64,000 bases of DNA from Acinetobacter equi (GCF_001307195.1 NZ_CP012808.1:310001-374000); one strand, 5' to 3'. Positions 9,513-18,808 are shown, numbered from the stretch's first letter. Notes: a model not told the origin generated them from the sequence alone. Translations and numbers: made by a program.

Positions 9513-10624
9513 GATGAACTACGAATGATCTCTTTAGATTTAGCTTCTTCAAGCTCTTTAACACGTTGACGAACCATTGTTTCGATTTCATCAACTAACT
9601 GATTGGTGTCGATTAGGTGACTTTTTTCACCATTACGATACACCAGTGATCGAGGACTAGCGCCTACCACACCAATATCTGACTCTTTTGCTTCGCCTGG
9701 TCCATTCACTTTACAACCAATAACAGATACATCCATTGGTGTACGAATATCTTCTAGACGTTCTTCAAGTGATTGCATCACTTTAATTACGTTAAATTCT
9801 TGACGAGAACAACTTGGGCAAGCAATAAAGTTAATACCATTAGAACGTAATCCTAATGATTTTAAAATATCGAAACCAATTTTAATTTCTTCTTCAGGCT
9901 CTGCAGCAAGTGAAATACGCATCGTATCGCCAATACCATCCATCAATAAACCGCCAAGGGCAATTGCAGATTTTACTGAACCTGTACGATAAATTCCTGC
10001 CTCAGTTACACCCAAATGAAGAGGATTATCAATTTGTTCCGATAATAAACGATAAGCATCCATCGTTAAAAATACATTAGATGCTTTTACCGAAATTTTA
10101 AATTCATGGAAATTTAAACGATCCAAGATATCAATATGACGTAATGCAGATTCTAAAAGTGCAGCGCCTGTCGGCTCACCATATTTCTTTTGTAAATCTT
10201 TTTCTAATGAACCCGCATTGACGCCAATACGCATAGAAATATCGTTATGCTTTGCAGCAGCAACAACTTCGCGAATTTTAGCTTCAGACCCAATGTTACC
10301 CGGATTAATACGTAAGCAATCTACGCCTAAATCGGCTACACGAAGCGCAATTTTATAATCGAAGTGAATATCTGCAACCAATGGCACTTGAACACGTTTA
10401 CGAATTTCACCAAAAGCCTCAGCAGCTTCCATACTTGGTACGGAAACACGCATGATGTCTGCCCCAGCATCAACACAACGCTGAATCTGAGCAACCGTTG
10501 CTTCAACATCACAAGTTTCAGTATTGGTCATACTTTGGATGCTAATTGGCGCATCGCCACCCACATAAACTGAACCGACACGAATTTTACGAGTTGGACG
10601 ACGTTTAATTGGATTCTCAATCAT
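9509..10624 (-). CDS. ispG: 4-hydroxy-3-methylbut-2-en-1-yl diphosphate synthase
   Basis: GcpE/IspG is the penultimate enzyme of the MEP isoprenoid pathway and uses a [4Fe-4S] cluster. The three cluster cysteines are visible in [10 protein letters not shown] (about residues 270-280) and GCKVNGPGE (about 303-312). The N-terminal TIM-barrel part has the [10 protein letters not shown] motif. Length 371 is usual for the short bacterial form. It lies 23 bp after rodZ and overlaps hisS by 4 nt. Confidence 0.98.
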   Translation of the reverse strand: MIENPIKRRPTRKIRVGSVYVGGDAPISIQSMTNTETCDVEATVAQIQRCVDAGADIMRVSVPSMEAAEAFGEIRKRVQVPLVADIHFDYKIALRVADLGVDCLRINPGNIGSEAKIREVVAAAKHNDISMRIGVNAGSLEKDLQKKYGEPTGAALLESALRHIDILDRLNFHEFKISVKASNVFLTMDAYRLLSEQIDNPLHLGVTEAGIYRTGSVKSAIALGGLLMDGIGDTMRISLAAEPEEEIKIGFDILKSLGLRSNGINFIACPSCSRQEFNVIKVMQSLEERLEDIRTPMDVSVIGCKVNGPGEAKESDIGVVGASPRSLVYRNGEKSHLIDTNQLVDEIETMVRQRVKELEEAKSKEIIRSSS

Positions 10625-10647
10625 TATTTCGCTCTACTTTCCAACGA

Positions 10648-11436
10648 TTAACGAGACAAACGGAAGTCCGCTTTGCCATTCACTGTGTATGGTGCCAATG
10701 GAATCTTTTCATTATTTAAATTCAATGTCACAGCAGTTGCATCATCTAAGCGAATTTGAAATGGTGTTTCACCACTTAAATTAATCGTTGAAGATTGACG
10801 ACCTGTCGCTAAAACCTTACCTGTAGAATCTACAATATGAATTGATGTTGGTCGACTAAAATCTAATTGAAGTTGATCACCAGAAATATTGCCCTCTGAA
10901 TCTAAAGCAATCACCTGCACATCACTTTGCGTTGCTGAAGCTTCGACATCACTTGAATCATTTTTAGTCCAATTTTGAATCGTAGAAACCAACACAACCA
11001 AAATAATAACAATAACTGCAGCAATACCAATACGCTTTAACCACTTACGATTACGATCACGGTTCGAACCAGGTAGTTTACCCATAATTTTAATTGGTGA
11101 GTTATTAAGAGCATGATTCGGTAACAAACCTGTATCACTTTCACATGCTTCTTCAAACCGTTGAATAATTTCAGTTGGATCAACATTTAAAAATTTAGCA
11201 TAAGTGCGATAGTAACCTTTAATAAAGGTTGCCTCGGGTAAAGCCGCATAATCATCTTGCTCTAAAGCAATCAATGTTTTTGTCGGTATTTTTATTTCGT
11301 TTGCAATCTGGTCAAGCTCAAGTTTTTTATTCAATCGAACCTGACGTAAGTACTCACCTGAACGTTGAACATTTCCTAATGCGTTTGTTACGGTATTTCC
11401 ACCTGTTGATTGCTTTGAATTAGGATTTACTTCCAT
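10648..11436 (-). CDS. rodZ: RodZ-type cytoskeletal membrane protein (HTH plus DUF4115)
   Basis: RodZ links MreB to the cell-wall elongation machinery. The 262-residue protein has an N-terminal Xre-like HTH (about residues 28-95, with LDQIANEIKIPTKTLIALEQ), a basic stretch, one membrane segment (about residues 132-152, IGIAAVIVIILVVLVSTI) and a periplasmic beta-rich DUF4115 domain (about 175-262). It is shorter than E. coli RodZ (337) mainly in the linker. Its start overlaps the pilF end by 10 nt, and position between pilF and ispG is the conserved rodZ locus. Confidence 0.9.
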   Translation of the reverse strand: MEVNPNSKQSTGGNTVTNALGNVQRSGEYLRQVRLNKKLELDQIANEIKIPTKTLIALEQDDYAALPEATFIKGYYRTYAKFLNVDPTEIIQRFEEACESDTGLLPNHALNNSPIKIMGKLPGSNRDRNRKWLKRIGIAAVIVIILVVLVSTIQNWTKNDSSDVEASATQSDVQVIALDSEGNISGDQLQLDFSRPTSIHIVDSTGKVLATGRQSSTINLSGETPFQIRLDDATAVTLNLNNEKIPLAPYTVNGKADFRLSR

Positions 11437-12230
11437 ACGACCTCAGTATTGTACTGTAATTGCAAATAACGTTGATATTCTTGGCTATCAGGGTACAAAG
11501 CTCGCAACTGATTTACAAGCACCTGCATTTCCAATGGATTTCCATTTGCACGTGCTAATCGAATACCAACCCATAATGCACGAGCATTTAAATTTTTTTC
11601 CCCTACTAAGGCTACCGCTTGTTGGTAAAACTTAGTCGCAGATGGGAGATCATCACGTAGATAATTTAATTCTGCTAACTCTATCATTGAAACATAAGAA
11701 TTACGATTCACATGCAATGCTTGATTAAATGATTTTTCGGCATTCACTATATCATTCAATTTCACATAAATTCTGCCTTTATTTTCAAAGGCAGTATAAC
11801 GCTGTTCGTAACCCAATGTAGAGCCTGCAATTTCAAATTGCTGTAAAGCCTCATTATAACGTTCTATTTGAGACAAATACGTACCATAGTTGTTACGTAT
11901 TTGAGCATTTTTTGGCTCAGCAGCAATCGCTGTTTTTAAATAACGCTCTGCTTTTTCAATATTGATCTGACTTCCTTCTTGTTGAAGAAGAATACCCATC
12001 ATCATATTTGCACTAGCATCACGTGAATTCAACTGTAATGCAATATCTAGCTCACGTTTTGCAGCATCATAACGATGCTGCTTAATATATTCGGCAGCCA
12101 TTTGAGTACGCACTTGTACAGCTGTTTTTGGATCAGTTTTAGAACCATTTACGGTTTGACATCCAACCATTAAAAAAGCAACAGTTAATATCGCAAAAAC
12201 ACATACACCTTTTAATTTGGGCTTACTCAA
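11427..12230 (-). CDS. pilF: type IV pilus biogenesis/stability lipoprotein PilF (PilW)
   Basis: Outer-membrane pilotin that helps PilQ secretin multimerise for type IV pili (twitching and DNA uptake in Acinetobacter). I choose the TTG at 12230 as start: it gives MSKPKLKG, a hydrophobic signal and lipobox LMVGC (Cys near residue 24), and a purine-rich AAGGGGAAGG lies just upstream. The longer frame beginning at 12302 overlaps rlmN and adds 24 residues that spoil the signal peptide. The mature part holds about six TPR motifs (e.g. AAEYIKQHRYDAAKRELDIA, YNEALQQFEIA). It sits 20 bp after rlmN and overlaps rodZ. Confidence 0.9.
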   Translation of the reverse strand: MSKPKLKGVCVFAILTVAFLMVGCQTVNGSKTDPKTAVQVRTQMAAEYIKQHRYDAAKRELDIALQLNSRDASANMMMGILLQQEGSQINIEKAERYLKTAIAAEPKNAQIRNNYGTYLSQIERYNEALQQFEIAGSTLGYEQRYTAFENKGRIYVKLNDIVNAEKSFNQALHVNRNSYVSMIELAELNYLRDDLPSATKFYQQAVALVGEKNLNARALWVGIRLARANGNPLEMQVLVNQLRALYPDSQEYQRYLQLQYNTEVVWK

Positions 12231-12250
12231 TGGCCTTCCCCTTTTTATCG

Positions 12251-13486
12251 TTATCCTCTTGAGCGTATTATTTCGCCTTGTGCAGCAATTTTCTTCTTCC
12301 ACTGTTCTGCACGACGTGTTCTATCCGCTACCTGCCCCACTAATTGTCCACATGCTGCATCAATATCATCACCACGTGTCTGACGAATCGTACACACAAA
12401 ACCTGCATCAGACAAAGTTTTTTGGAAAGAAATTATTCTATTACGACTTGAACGCCCATAAGGCGCATGTGGGAAAGGATTAAATGGAATTAAATTAATC
12501 TTACTTGGTAAGTTTTTCAATAATTTAATCATTTGTTGTGCGTGTTCTGGATGATCATTTACACCATCTAACATCACATATTCAATAGTGACATGCTTAC
12601 GCGAACTTTCATTACCATCTTTAGTAATATAGCGCTGACATGCCGAAATAAGCTGTTCTAAAGGATATTTCTTATTTATTGGAACTAATTCATTACGTAA
12701 TTCGTCATTTGGTGCATGAAGTGAAATTGCTAAAGCAACATCAATATCTTGTGCTAATTGATCAATTTTAGGTACAACACCTGAAGTAGATAATGTTACT
12801 CGACGCTTTGACATACCATATGCAAAATCATCAAGCATAATGCGCATTGAATTCAATACAGCATCATAGTTTAACAATGGTTCACCCATTCCCATCATTA
12901 CAACATTTGTCACTGAACGCTCACGCTCTGCAACTGGCACTTCTTCCATATATGAGAAGTTTGCCATCCACAATTGACCAATAATTTCTGCTTGATTTAA
13001 ATCACGTTGAAAACCTTGCTTACCTGTAGAACAGAATGAACAGTCCAAAGCACAGCCTACTTGTGAAGAAATACACAAGGTTTTACGTGCACCCGTTTTA
13101 TCTTCCGCAGGAATAAGAACAGTTTCAACCAATGAACCTTCACCATCCCCCACACGGAAAACCCACTTACGTGTACCATCTTTTGAATAATTACGGTGAA
13201 CAACTTCTGGTGCTTTAACTTCTGCAATTTTTTCTAATTTTTCACGTAACTTACCTGAAATGTTTGTCATTTCAGCAAAGTCTGTCACAAAAAACTGATG
13301 AATCCATTTCATCACTTGTCCAGCGCGAAATTTCTTTTCGCCTAAATCTTCAAAGAACTTTTCCATTTGCGGACGAGACATACCAAGTAAATTCACTTTC
13401 TCCACAACATTTTGCTGTGCAGGAGCGGATGGAGATTGTTGCTGTTCAACCGAAAAATCTGGTACAGCGACCACTTCAATACTCAT
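12251..13486 (-). CDS. rlmN: dual-specificity 23S rRNA/tRNA adenine-C2 methyltransferase RlmN
   Basis: Radical-SAM enzyme that methylates C2 of A2503 in 23S rRNA and A37 in some tRNAs. The [15 protein letters not shown] motif holds the CxxxCxxC cluster ligands (about residues 143-150); [10 protein letters not shown] and the C-terminal AACGQL cysteine (about residue 383) that forms the methyl-carrying link are present. Length 411 includes a ~25-residue N-terminal extension before LLGMSRPQM, where E. coli RlmN effectively starts; the ATG at 13486 is the only good upstream start. Next to ndk and pilF, its conserved position. Confidence 0.97.
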   Translation of the reverse strand: MSIEVVAVPDFSVEQQQSPSAPAQQNVVEKVNLLGMSRPQMEKFFEDLGEKKFRAGQVMKWIHQFFVTDFAEMTNISGKLREKLEKIAEVKAPEVVHRNYSKDGTRKWVFRVGDGEGSLVETVLIPAEDKTGARKTLCISSQVGCALDCSFCSTGKQGFQRDLNQAEIIGQLWMANFSYMEEVPVAERERSVTNVVMMGMGEPLLNYDAVLNSMRIMLDDFAYGMSKRRVTLSTSGVVPKIDQLAQDIDVALAISLHAPNDELRNELVPINKKYPLEQLISACQRYITKDGNESSRKHVTIEYVMLDGVNDHPEHAQQMIKLLKNLPSKINLIPFNPFPHAPYGRSSRNRIISFQKTLSDAGFVCTIRQTRGDDIDAACGQLVGQVADRTRRAEQWKKKIAAQGEIIRSRG

Positions 13487-13555
13487 GTGTAATTACCTAA
13501 ACTATGTCTATAGATGAAAGGAGAAGCTCAATAAACGAGCGAAAGTTTCTTTAAG

Positions 13556-13597
13556 GAATAAAAAAACCAGATAAGTATAATATCACTTATCTGGTTT
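13556..13597 (-). terminator. intrinsic terminator downstream of ndk
   Basis: On the minus strand the stem AAACCAGATAAGT...ACTTATCTGGTTT (13 bp perfect, loop of 8) is followed by a T run. It separates ndk from rlmN. Confidence 0.85.
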
Positions 13598-13609
13598 GAA
13601 TACTTCGAA

Positions 13610-14041
13610 TTAACGAGTACGTGGGCAGATCTCAGTTTGAGCGAAGAAGTAGTTAACTTCACGTTCAGCAGATGCAACTGAGTCAGAACCATGAGCAGCA
13701 TTTTCGTCGATGCTTTCAGCGAAATCTGCACGGATAGTACCAGGAGCAGCTTCTTTAGGGTTAGTAGCACCAAGAATTTCACGGTGAGCAAGAACTGCGT
13801 TTTCGCCTTCAAGAACTGAAACAACAACTGGACCAGAAGTCATGAATGCAACTAAGTCAGCAAAGAAACCACGTTCTTTATGCTCAGCATAAAAACCTTC
13901 AGCTTCAGCTTTAGTCAAATGTTTCATTTTAGTTGCAACAATTTTAAGACCAGCTTTTTCAAAACGAGTGAAGATTTCACCAACATGGTTTTTAGCAACT
14001 GCGTCTGGTTTTACGATAGAAAATGTACGTTCAATAGCCAT
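13610..14041 (-). CDS. ndk: nucleoside diphosphate kinase
   Basis: Balances NTP and dNTP pools by phosphate transfer through a phosphohistidine. The 143-residue protein starts [14 protein letters not shown] and has the catalytic histidine in [15 protein letters not shown] (about residues 114-128). An AGGAG ribosome-binding site precedes the ATG, and a -10 box TATAAT lies about 45 bases upstream. First gene of the conserved cluster, but a strong terminator follows it, so the downstream genes may need read-through or their own promoter. Confidence 0.98.
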   Translation of the reverse strand: MAIERTFSIVKPDAVAKNHVGEIFTRFEKAGLKIVATKMKHLTKAEAEGFYAEHKERGFFADLVAFMTSGPVVVSVLEGENAVLAHREILGATNPKEAAPGTIRADFAESIDENAAHGSDSVASAEREVNYFFAQTEICPRTR

Positions 14042-14083
14042 TGATAGGCTCCTTAAGTCAAGATAGACAAGAAAATTTGGCGC

Positions 14084-14089
14084 ATTATA
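14084..14089 (-). promoter_or_regulatory. -10 box of the ndk promoter
   Basis: TATAAT read on the minus strand, about 45 bases before the ndk ATG. No good -35 hexamer at 17 bases; a TTGACA lies further upstream (about 14143-14148), too far to pair with it. Confidence 0.45.
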
Positions 14090-14152
14090 CCGAATAATGT
14101 TCTAAATTCTGCTTTTAACATGTAAAAAAGTTAGTTTTTTTCGATGTCAAAA

Positions 14153-14353
14153 TTAACTTGCTTCATCAATCCAAGCCATTTGAATCGCTTCCAAAAGCCC
14201 TTCAGTCGATTTTATCGGGTCATCATTAAAGTCTGGTAATGCACAAACCCATGCATGTAAGTCTGTGAAACGAATCCATTGTGGATCTACATCTGGATGT
14301 GCTTCATAAAGTTCAATAGCGATATCAATGGTATCCGTCCAACGTAACCCCAT
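14153..14353 (-). CDS. iscX: Fe-S cluster assembly protein IscX
   Basis: Small acidic 66-residue protein, family usual length, with conserved MGLRWTDTIDIAIELYE start, HPDVDPQWIRFTDLHAWV middle and WIDE near the end. IscX (YfhJ) binds IscS and iron and modulates cluster assembly in the cytoplasm. It is not beside isc genes in this window but upstream of ndk on the same strand, an arrangement unlike the E. coli isc operon. Confidence 0.9.
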   Translation of the reverse strand: MGLRWTDTIDIAIELYEAHPDVDPQWIRFTDLHAWVCALPDFNDDPIKSTEGLLEAIQMAWIDEAS

Positions 14354-14481
14354 GAGTATTCCTTAACATCGATAAATATATTTCATTTTATCAAATTTAA
14401 ATGTTTATGTACTCATCTTCTATTTTCTAATTATACTCTTAGATTAGCATTTAAATTAGCTACATCATTTTTAAGCAAGCG

Positions 14482-14509
14482 TTGACAAAAACTTTTTATC
14501 TACTAAAAT
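14482..14509 (+). promoter_or_regulatory. strong sigma70-type promoter of the rtcB leader
   Basis: Perfect -35 TTGACA (14482-14487), 16-base spacer, -10-like TAAAAT (14504-14509); transcription would begin near 14516 and enter the structured leader. This is among the best promoter matches in the window. Confidence 0.65.
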
Positions 14510-14565
14510 AGCGCAAAATTCATTCAGACCTATTTTTGGTCACCAGTTTTATTAGGAGGTTTCAC

Positions 14566-14598
14566 ATGCCGTTACTTACAGAGAAAAATTTAACTTAA
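14566..14598 (+). CDS. ten-codon leader peptide of rtcB
   Basis: ATG at 14566 to TAA at 14596-14598 encodes MPLLTEKNLT. A consensus AGGAGG (14554-14559) lies six bases before the ATG, better than the ribosome-binding sites of most genes here, so translation is likely. A ribosome at the stop would cover the GCATGTGTC segment (14602-14610), which would change which downstream hairpins form. Whether it is a regulatory leader, a functional micropeptide or a coincidence cannot be told from one sequence. Confidence 0.4.
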   Translation: MPLLTEKNLT

Positions 14599-14654
14599 TT
14601 TGCATGTGTCAACTCACGGACACATGAAAGCAATGTGTCCGAATGCCAAATCAA

Positions 14655-14677
14655 CCTAGCATTCGCTAGGTTTTTTT
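14655..14677 (+). terminator. intrinsic terminator in the rtcB leader
   Basis: CCTAGC, loop ATTC, GCTAGG and seven T's. It lies 63 bp before the rtcB ATG and so would end leader transcription before the gene unless prevented. Confidence 0.75.
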
Positions 14678-14740
14678 ATATCTCTTTATCGATATAGCGC
14701 TTTCTCGGATACAGATAAAAACTCAAAAAAGAGAAATATC

Positions 14741-15946
14741 ATGGGCATTAAAATGCTTTTGAACGCTGAAGCACACTATGGCGTTCCCGTAAAAATTTAT
14801 ACAAATGACATTGATTCTGAGAGTATTGATCAACTCAAAAAAATGTCACAACTACAATTTATTCATTCACATATTGCCGCAATGCCCGATGTTCATTTAG
14901 GCAAAGGTGCAACTGTAGGAAGTGTTATTCCAACTAAAAATGCCATTATTCCTGCTGCTGTAGGTGTAGATATTGGTTGTGGAATGAATGCCTTAAGACT
15001 TAGTCTAAAAGCATCTCAACTTCCTGATAACTTAAGTACGCTTCGTAATGCAATAGAGCGTAAAGTTCCAATTGGTTTTGGGGTGCATAGGCAAATTAAG
15101 GCTAAAGCATCAACTTTATCTCCATTAGAAAAGCGCTTAAAAGTTATTACTGATAAACACCCTGCTCTGACTCGAATGTTACGCAATTTTGATAGCACAT
15201 GGGCAAAGCAACTCGGAACTTTAGGTGGAGGTAATCATTTCATTGAACTCTGTTTAGATGAAAATGATGATGTTTGGATTATGCTTCATTCAGGTAGTCG
15301 TGGTTTAGGCAATGTGATTGGCACCTACTTTATTGAACGAGCAAAAAAAGAAGCTCAAAGTCGATTTGGTCATGTACCTGATAAAGACTTATCTTATTTT
15401 GCAGAAGGTTCAAATAGCTTTGATGATTATGTAGAAGCTGTTGAATGGGCTCAAGAATATGCTTATGAAAATAGACGTGAAATGATGCGTTTAATTTTAG
15501 AAGCCGTTCGCCCATTATTGCCTAGCTTTCAAATGACCAAAGAAGCTATTAACTGCCACCACAACTATGTACAAAAAGAGCATCATTTTGGTGAGGATGT
15601 TTTTGTGACTCGTAAAGGTGCTATTCGTGCTGGTCTAGATGAATATGGAATTATTCCGGGTTCTATGGGAGCAAAATCTTTTATTGTAAAAGGTAAAGGA
15701 AATCCAGAATCTTTTTGTTCTTGTTCACATGGTGCTGGTCGTAAAATGAGTCGTAGTAAAGCAAAAAGAATTTTTAATCAACAAGATCTTATTCAACAAA
15801 CTCAAGGTATTGAGTGTCGTAAAGACAAAGGCGTTGTTGATGAAATTCCAAGTGCGTATAAAAATATTGATGAAGTCATGGAAAACCAATCAGACCTCAT
15901 TGAAGTCGTGCATACACTAAAGCAGGTCCTTTGTATTAAAGGATAA
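14741..15946 (+). CDS. rtcB: RNA-splicing ligase RtcB (3'-phosphate/5'-OH RNA ligase)
   Basis: Joins RNA 3'-phosphate (2',3'-cyclic) ends to 5'-OH ends using GTP and Mn; in bacteria it repairs cut tRNAs and rRNA. The 401-residue product (E. coli RtcB has 408) carries the metal ligands in VDIGCGMN (Asp and Cys near residues 75-78), GGGNHF (His near 160), LHSGSRG (His near 177), NCHHNYVQKE (His near 270) and the guanylated histidine in SCSHGAGR (near 328). Very close to the E. coli enzyme in type. No rtcA, prfH or sigma54 regulator rtcR lies beside it; instead a structured leader with terminator precedes it. It ends at its own terminator, so it is monocistronic. Confidence 0.96.
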   Translation: MGIKMLLNAEAHYGVPVKIYTNDIDSESIDQLKKMSQLQFIHSHIAAMPDVHLGKGATVGSVIPTKNAIIPAAVGVDIGCGMNALRLSLKASQLPDNLSTLRNAIERKVPIGFGVHRQIKAKASTLSPLEKRLKVITDKHPALTRMLRNFDSTWAKQLGTLGGGNHFIELCLDENDDVWIMLHSGSRGLGNVIGTYFIERAKKEAQSRFGHVPDKDLSYFAEGSNSFDDYVEAVEWAQEYAYENRREMMRLILEAVRPLLPSFQMTKEAINCHHNYVQKEHHFGEDVFVTRKGAIRAGLDEYGIIPGSMGAKSFIVKGKGNPESFCSCSHGAGRKMSRSKAKRIFNQQDLIQQTQGIECRKDKGVVDEIPSAYKNIDEVMENQSDLIEVVHTLKQVLCIKG

Positions 15947-15950
15947 AACA

Positions 15951-15979
15951 AAAAACCTGACAATTTGTCAGGTTTTTTT
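15951..15979 (+). terminator. intrinsic terminator of rtcB
   Basis: AAAAACCTGACA, loop ATT, TGTCAGGTTTTTTT, starting six bases after the rtcB stop. Confidence 0.88.
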
Positions 15980-15980
15980 A

Positions 15981-16094
15981 CTAAAAGAACAAATATCTTA
16001 TTGGGTTCGAAACTTTAACCAAAATCAAACTCACAATAGATACCGCCAAACAAAGCACAATAAACAAATATATATGATCTAATTGTATCTTCAT
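15981..16094 (-). CDS. possible 37-residue single-span membrane protein
   Basis: From an ATG at 16094, preceded by a GGGG stretch, a 37-codon frame encodes MKIQLDHIYL followed by about 20 hydrophobic residues (FIVLCLAVSIVSLILV) and a short basic tail ending IRYLFF. This has the shape of small membrane proteins of KdpF type, but I do not recognise the family and there are no kdp genes nearby. A longer in-frame start at 16184 adds 30 residues of A/T-rich, unlikely sequence. Its stop lies two bases from the rtcB terminator. Tentative gene call. Confidence 0.3.
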   Translation of the reverse strand: MKIQLDHIYLFIVLCLAVSIVSLILVKVSNPIRYLFF

Positions 16095-16494
16095 AACGAC
16101 CCCATCATTAATATTAAAAATCATAAATTTATTTTTTATATATACATTATGTGATATTTCAATAAAAAAGACAAATAATATCAATCAAATATATTTTATA
16201 TAAATATATATTGTTTATTAAATACTTGAGTGTTTTAATAAAGAATAAATATAAACCATTGTTTAAATTAAATTAAATAAAAAATTATCAATCCATGGCA
16301 TTATACTGTGTTTTATTATTTTTAAATTACGGTATGATGTAAAAAAAAATAAAGAACATATAAAAGCCTAATGGGGAACATAAAATAATACTGGATCATC
16401 CAGGGGGAATATAATAAAAACAAACATTATATAATCACAAAAAAGCCCGATATTTATCGGGCTTTTTTTTATTATTATATTTAAATTACGCTTC
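16095..16494. other. A/T-rich intergenic region with a possible small RNA
   Basis: 400 bp, mostly A/T. The right part (about 16325-16470) has -10-like TATGAT near 16332, three GGA motifs, a CTGGA-TCA-TCCAG hairpin (about 16391-16403) and ends in a strong terminator; it could be a small RNA. The left part shows nothing. Confidence 0.35.
16439..16470. terminator. bidirectional intrinsic terminator
   Basis: GCCCGATA (16445-16452), loop TT, TATCGGGC (16455-16462) with a T run on the right and an A run on the left, so it works for the minus-strand gene ending at 16495 and for any plus-strand transcript. Confidence 0.85.
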
Positions 16495-17313
16495 CTAATT
16501 TTTTATTCTATAAAATTGACCATCTTGAATAATATAAAGCTGCCCATCTCCAAAACTTACTTGATGCTTTTCAATATTCACAATTGGTGTCCCTCCCAAA
16601 GTCTCTAATTGTGGAGATCTCTGAAATTTTTTAGTTTCAGGATTATACATCCAATAAATTGAACGATCACCCTCACCCAAAATAGAGGAGGTATCTTTTA
16701 AAACCAAATCAAAATACCCATCAAAATTTAAGTCGACATACTGAACTTGACTAGAATATGCACTAAAGCCTGCTAATGATTGATAAGGTTGTTTTGTTTT
16801 ACGATCAATCACCTCTATTTTTTGAATAATTTTGTCGCCAGATTCTTTATTTTCATTACCATAAAACTTCAACAAAAATGTGGGTCGATTCGAAACCTTA
16901 ACAAGCGGTGAAAAAATTAACTCTTGCTTAAAACCTTGCAAGCGATCCATTAATGTCGCACGATAGATACCTGTTTCAACATCTAAAGCTCCTTGTAGCT
17001 GAATAGCATCTGCAACAGATTCACGATCAGTGGTTGATCCCCCTGTCATTGTAATCTGATCACCTTTTTGCAAACCCATTAAGCTGGTAATTTGATGATG
17101 CTTAACATCATATAAAGTTCCTTTAGGATTCCAATATCCAGAACCAAGTTGTAGCAAATAAGCTCCACTTTGTGTCATCAATGCACGCTGCACTTGCACA
17201 TTTACAGATGAAAGAGGCACTAAAGATGGGGATTCCATTAATGAATTTTGAGCAAAAGTATGGTTTATATTAAATACCACACTTAAAACACCCGTAAAAA
17301 TAAACTTATTCAA
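16495..17313 (-). CDS. exported protein of unknown function with FG-GAP-like calcium-site motif
   Basis: 272 residues with an N-terminal signal (MNKFIFTGVLSVVFNINHTFA, cleavage near residue 21). The middle has YVDLNFDGYFDLVL (about residues 195-208), the DxNxDGxxD pattern of FG-GAP/dockerin-like calcium sites seen in XAC2610-type periplasmic proteins. Just before it is a stretch rich in beta structure, and the C-terminus repeats short beta strands. No catalytic motif is visible. It is transcribed alone and ends at the terminator at 16439-16470. The XAC2610 relation is my reading of that one motif and could be wrong. Confidence 0.75.
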   Translation of the reverse strand: MNKFIFTGVLSVVFNINHTFAQNSLMESPSLVPLSSVNVQVQRALMTQSGAYLLQLGSGYWNPKGTLYDVKHHQITSLMGLQKGDQITMTGGSTTDRESVADAIQLQGALDVETGIYRATLMDRLQGFKQELIFSPLVKVSNRPTFLLKFYGNENKESGDKIIQKIEVIDRKTKQPYQSLAGFSAYSSQVQYVDLNFDGYFDLVLKDTSSILGEGDRSIYWMYNPETKKFQRSPQLETLGGTPIVNIEKHQVSFGDGQLYIIQDGQFYRIKN

Positions 17314-17565
17314 AGCATTACCTTTTATTTTTTTAAATTTTGAATTGTGACAAAGTTATCACAAAAAAATGCTCACGACAAAATATTGGCTTTCCAAACA
17401 AAGAGCTAAAACTGTTTTTTTCTTTGTTATGATTTAATTAACTCGAATCCAAATTATAAATAAATTCAAAGTATTGCTTTAAATAAAACTCAAGTAGCAA
17501 AATACATTTGCTTGTAAAAACATAAGGAAAACAATCCTTTACTTTTTTAAAATACATTATTGTAA

Positions 17566-17596
17566 ATATAAAAAACCCACTCTATGAGTGGGTTTT
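17566..17596 (-). terminator. intrinsic terminator of the ilvC transcript
   Basis: AAAACCCACTC, loop, GAGTGGGTTTT (11 bp perfect) with a T run on the minus strand. Confidence 0.85.
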
Positions 17597-17624
17597 CGCA
17601 TTAAAAACCAATTGATTCAAGAAA

Positions 17625-17670
17625 TTAGTTTTCCTCTTTATCAACGATTTTTTTGCTTGAATCCAAGGCA
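17625..17670 (-). pseudogene. diverged duplicate of the last 15 codons of ilvC
   Basis: On the minus strand this segment repeats the end of ilvC (CCTTGGATTCAAGCAAA to the TAA stop; 17717-17763). Differences are mainly third-position (GTA/GTT, GAC/GAT), one Lys to Glu, and one missing base that shifts the frame. The pattern is that of a homologous but diverged allele, not a fresh copy. It lies between the real ilvC stop and the terminator, so it is the leftover 3' end of a replaced or recombined gene. Confidence 0.75.
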
Positions 17671-17712
17671 CGAAGGAAAAGCAAAGCACTGCTTTACTTT
17701 TCTTGAGGCACG
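17667..17712. repeat. 32-bp imperfect palindrome flanked by GGCACG direct repeats
   Basis: AAGGAAAAGCAAAGCA (17673-17688) is nearly the reverse complement of TGCTTTACTTTTCTT (17690-17704), with one bulge and one mismatch. GGCACG stands at 17667-17672 and again at 17707-17712. It sits exactly between the two ilvC tails. Confidence 0.55.
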
Positions 17713-17716
17713 TAAC

Positions 17717-18808
<1,092 letters not shown>

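Larger units (their letters stand above)
14516..14680 (+). promoter_or_regulatory. structured rtcB leader: putative attenuator with competing hairpins
   Basis: A ~165-nt leader or small RNA. Seen directly: (a) CACATGC 14563-14569 pairs with GCATGTG 14602-14608; (b) CATGTGTC 14603-14610 pairs with GACACATG 14619-14626; (c) GGACACAT 14618-14625 pairs with ATGTGTCC 14633-14640; (d) CGAATGC 14640-14646 pairs with GCATTCG 14659-14665; (e) terminator CCTAGC/GCTAGG 14655-14670 with T7. (a) excludes (b), (b) excludes (c), (d) excludes (e). This is the layout of an attenuator. A short leader frame with a strong ribosome-binding site overlaps (a). A stand-alone small RNA ending at the terminator is the alternative. 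Confidence 0.55.
14354..14740. other. intergenic region between iscX and rtcB holding the rtcB leader
   Basis: 387 bp. The right two thirds hold the promoter, leader frame, hairpins and terminator described separately. The left part (14354-14480) should hold the iscX promoter and is otherwise featureless. Confidence 0.6.
17314..17716. other. region between ilvC and the exported-protein gene: ilvC terminator and duplicated ilvC tail
   Basis: 403 bp. The right half holds the ilvC tail duplicate, palindrome and terminator listed separately. The left part (17314-17565) is A/T-rich and should hold the promoter of the exported protein on the minus strand; nothing else is seen. Confidence 0.6.

Noticed and set aside
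12231..12302. Longer start for pilF overlapping rlmN
   Set aside because: Would put a charged 24-residue stretch before the signal peptide; the overlap with rlmN is better explained by the open frame alone.
13528..13827. Reading frame within ndk on the same strand in another frame
   Set aside because: Leu/Val-rich shadow frame of ndk that crosses its terminator.
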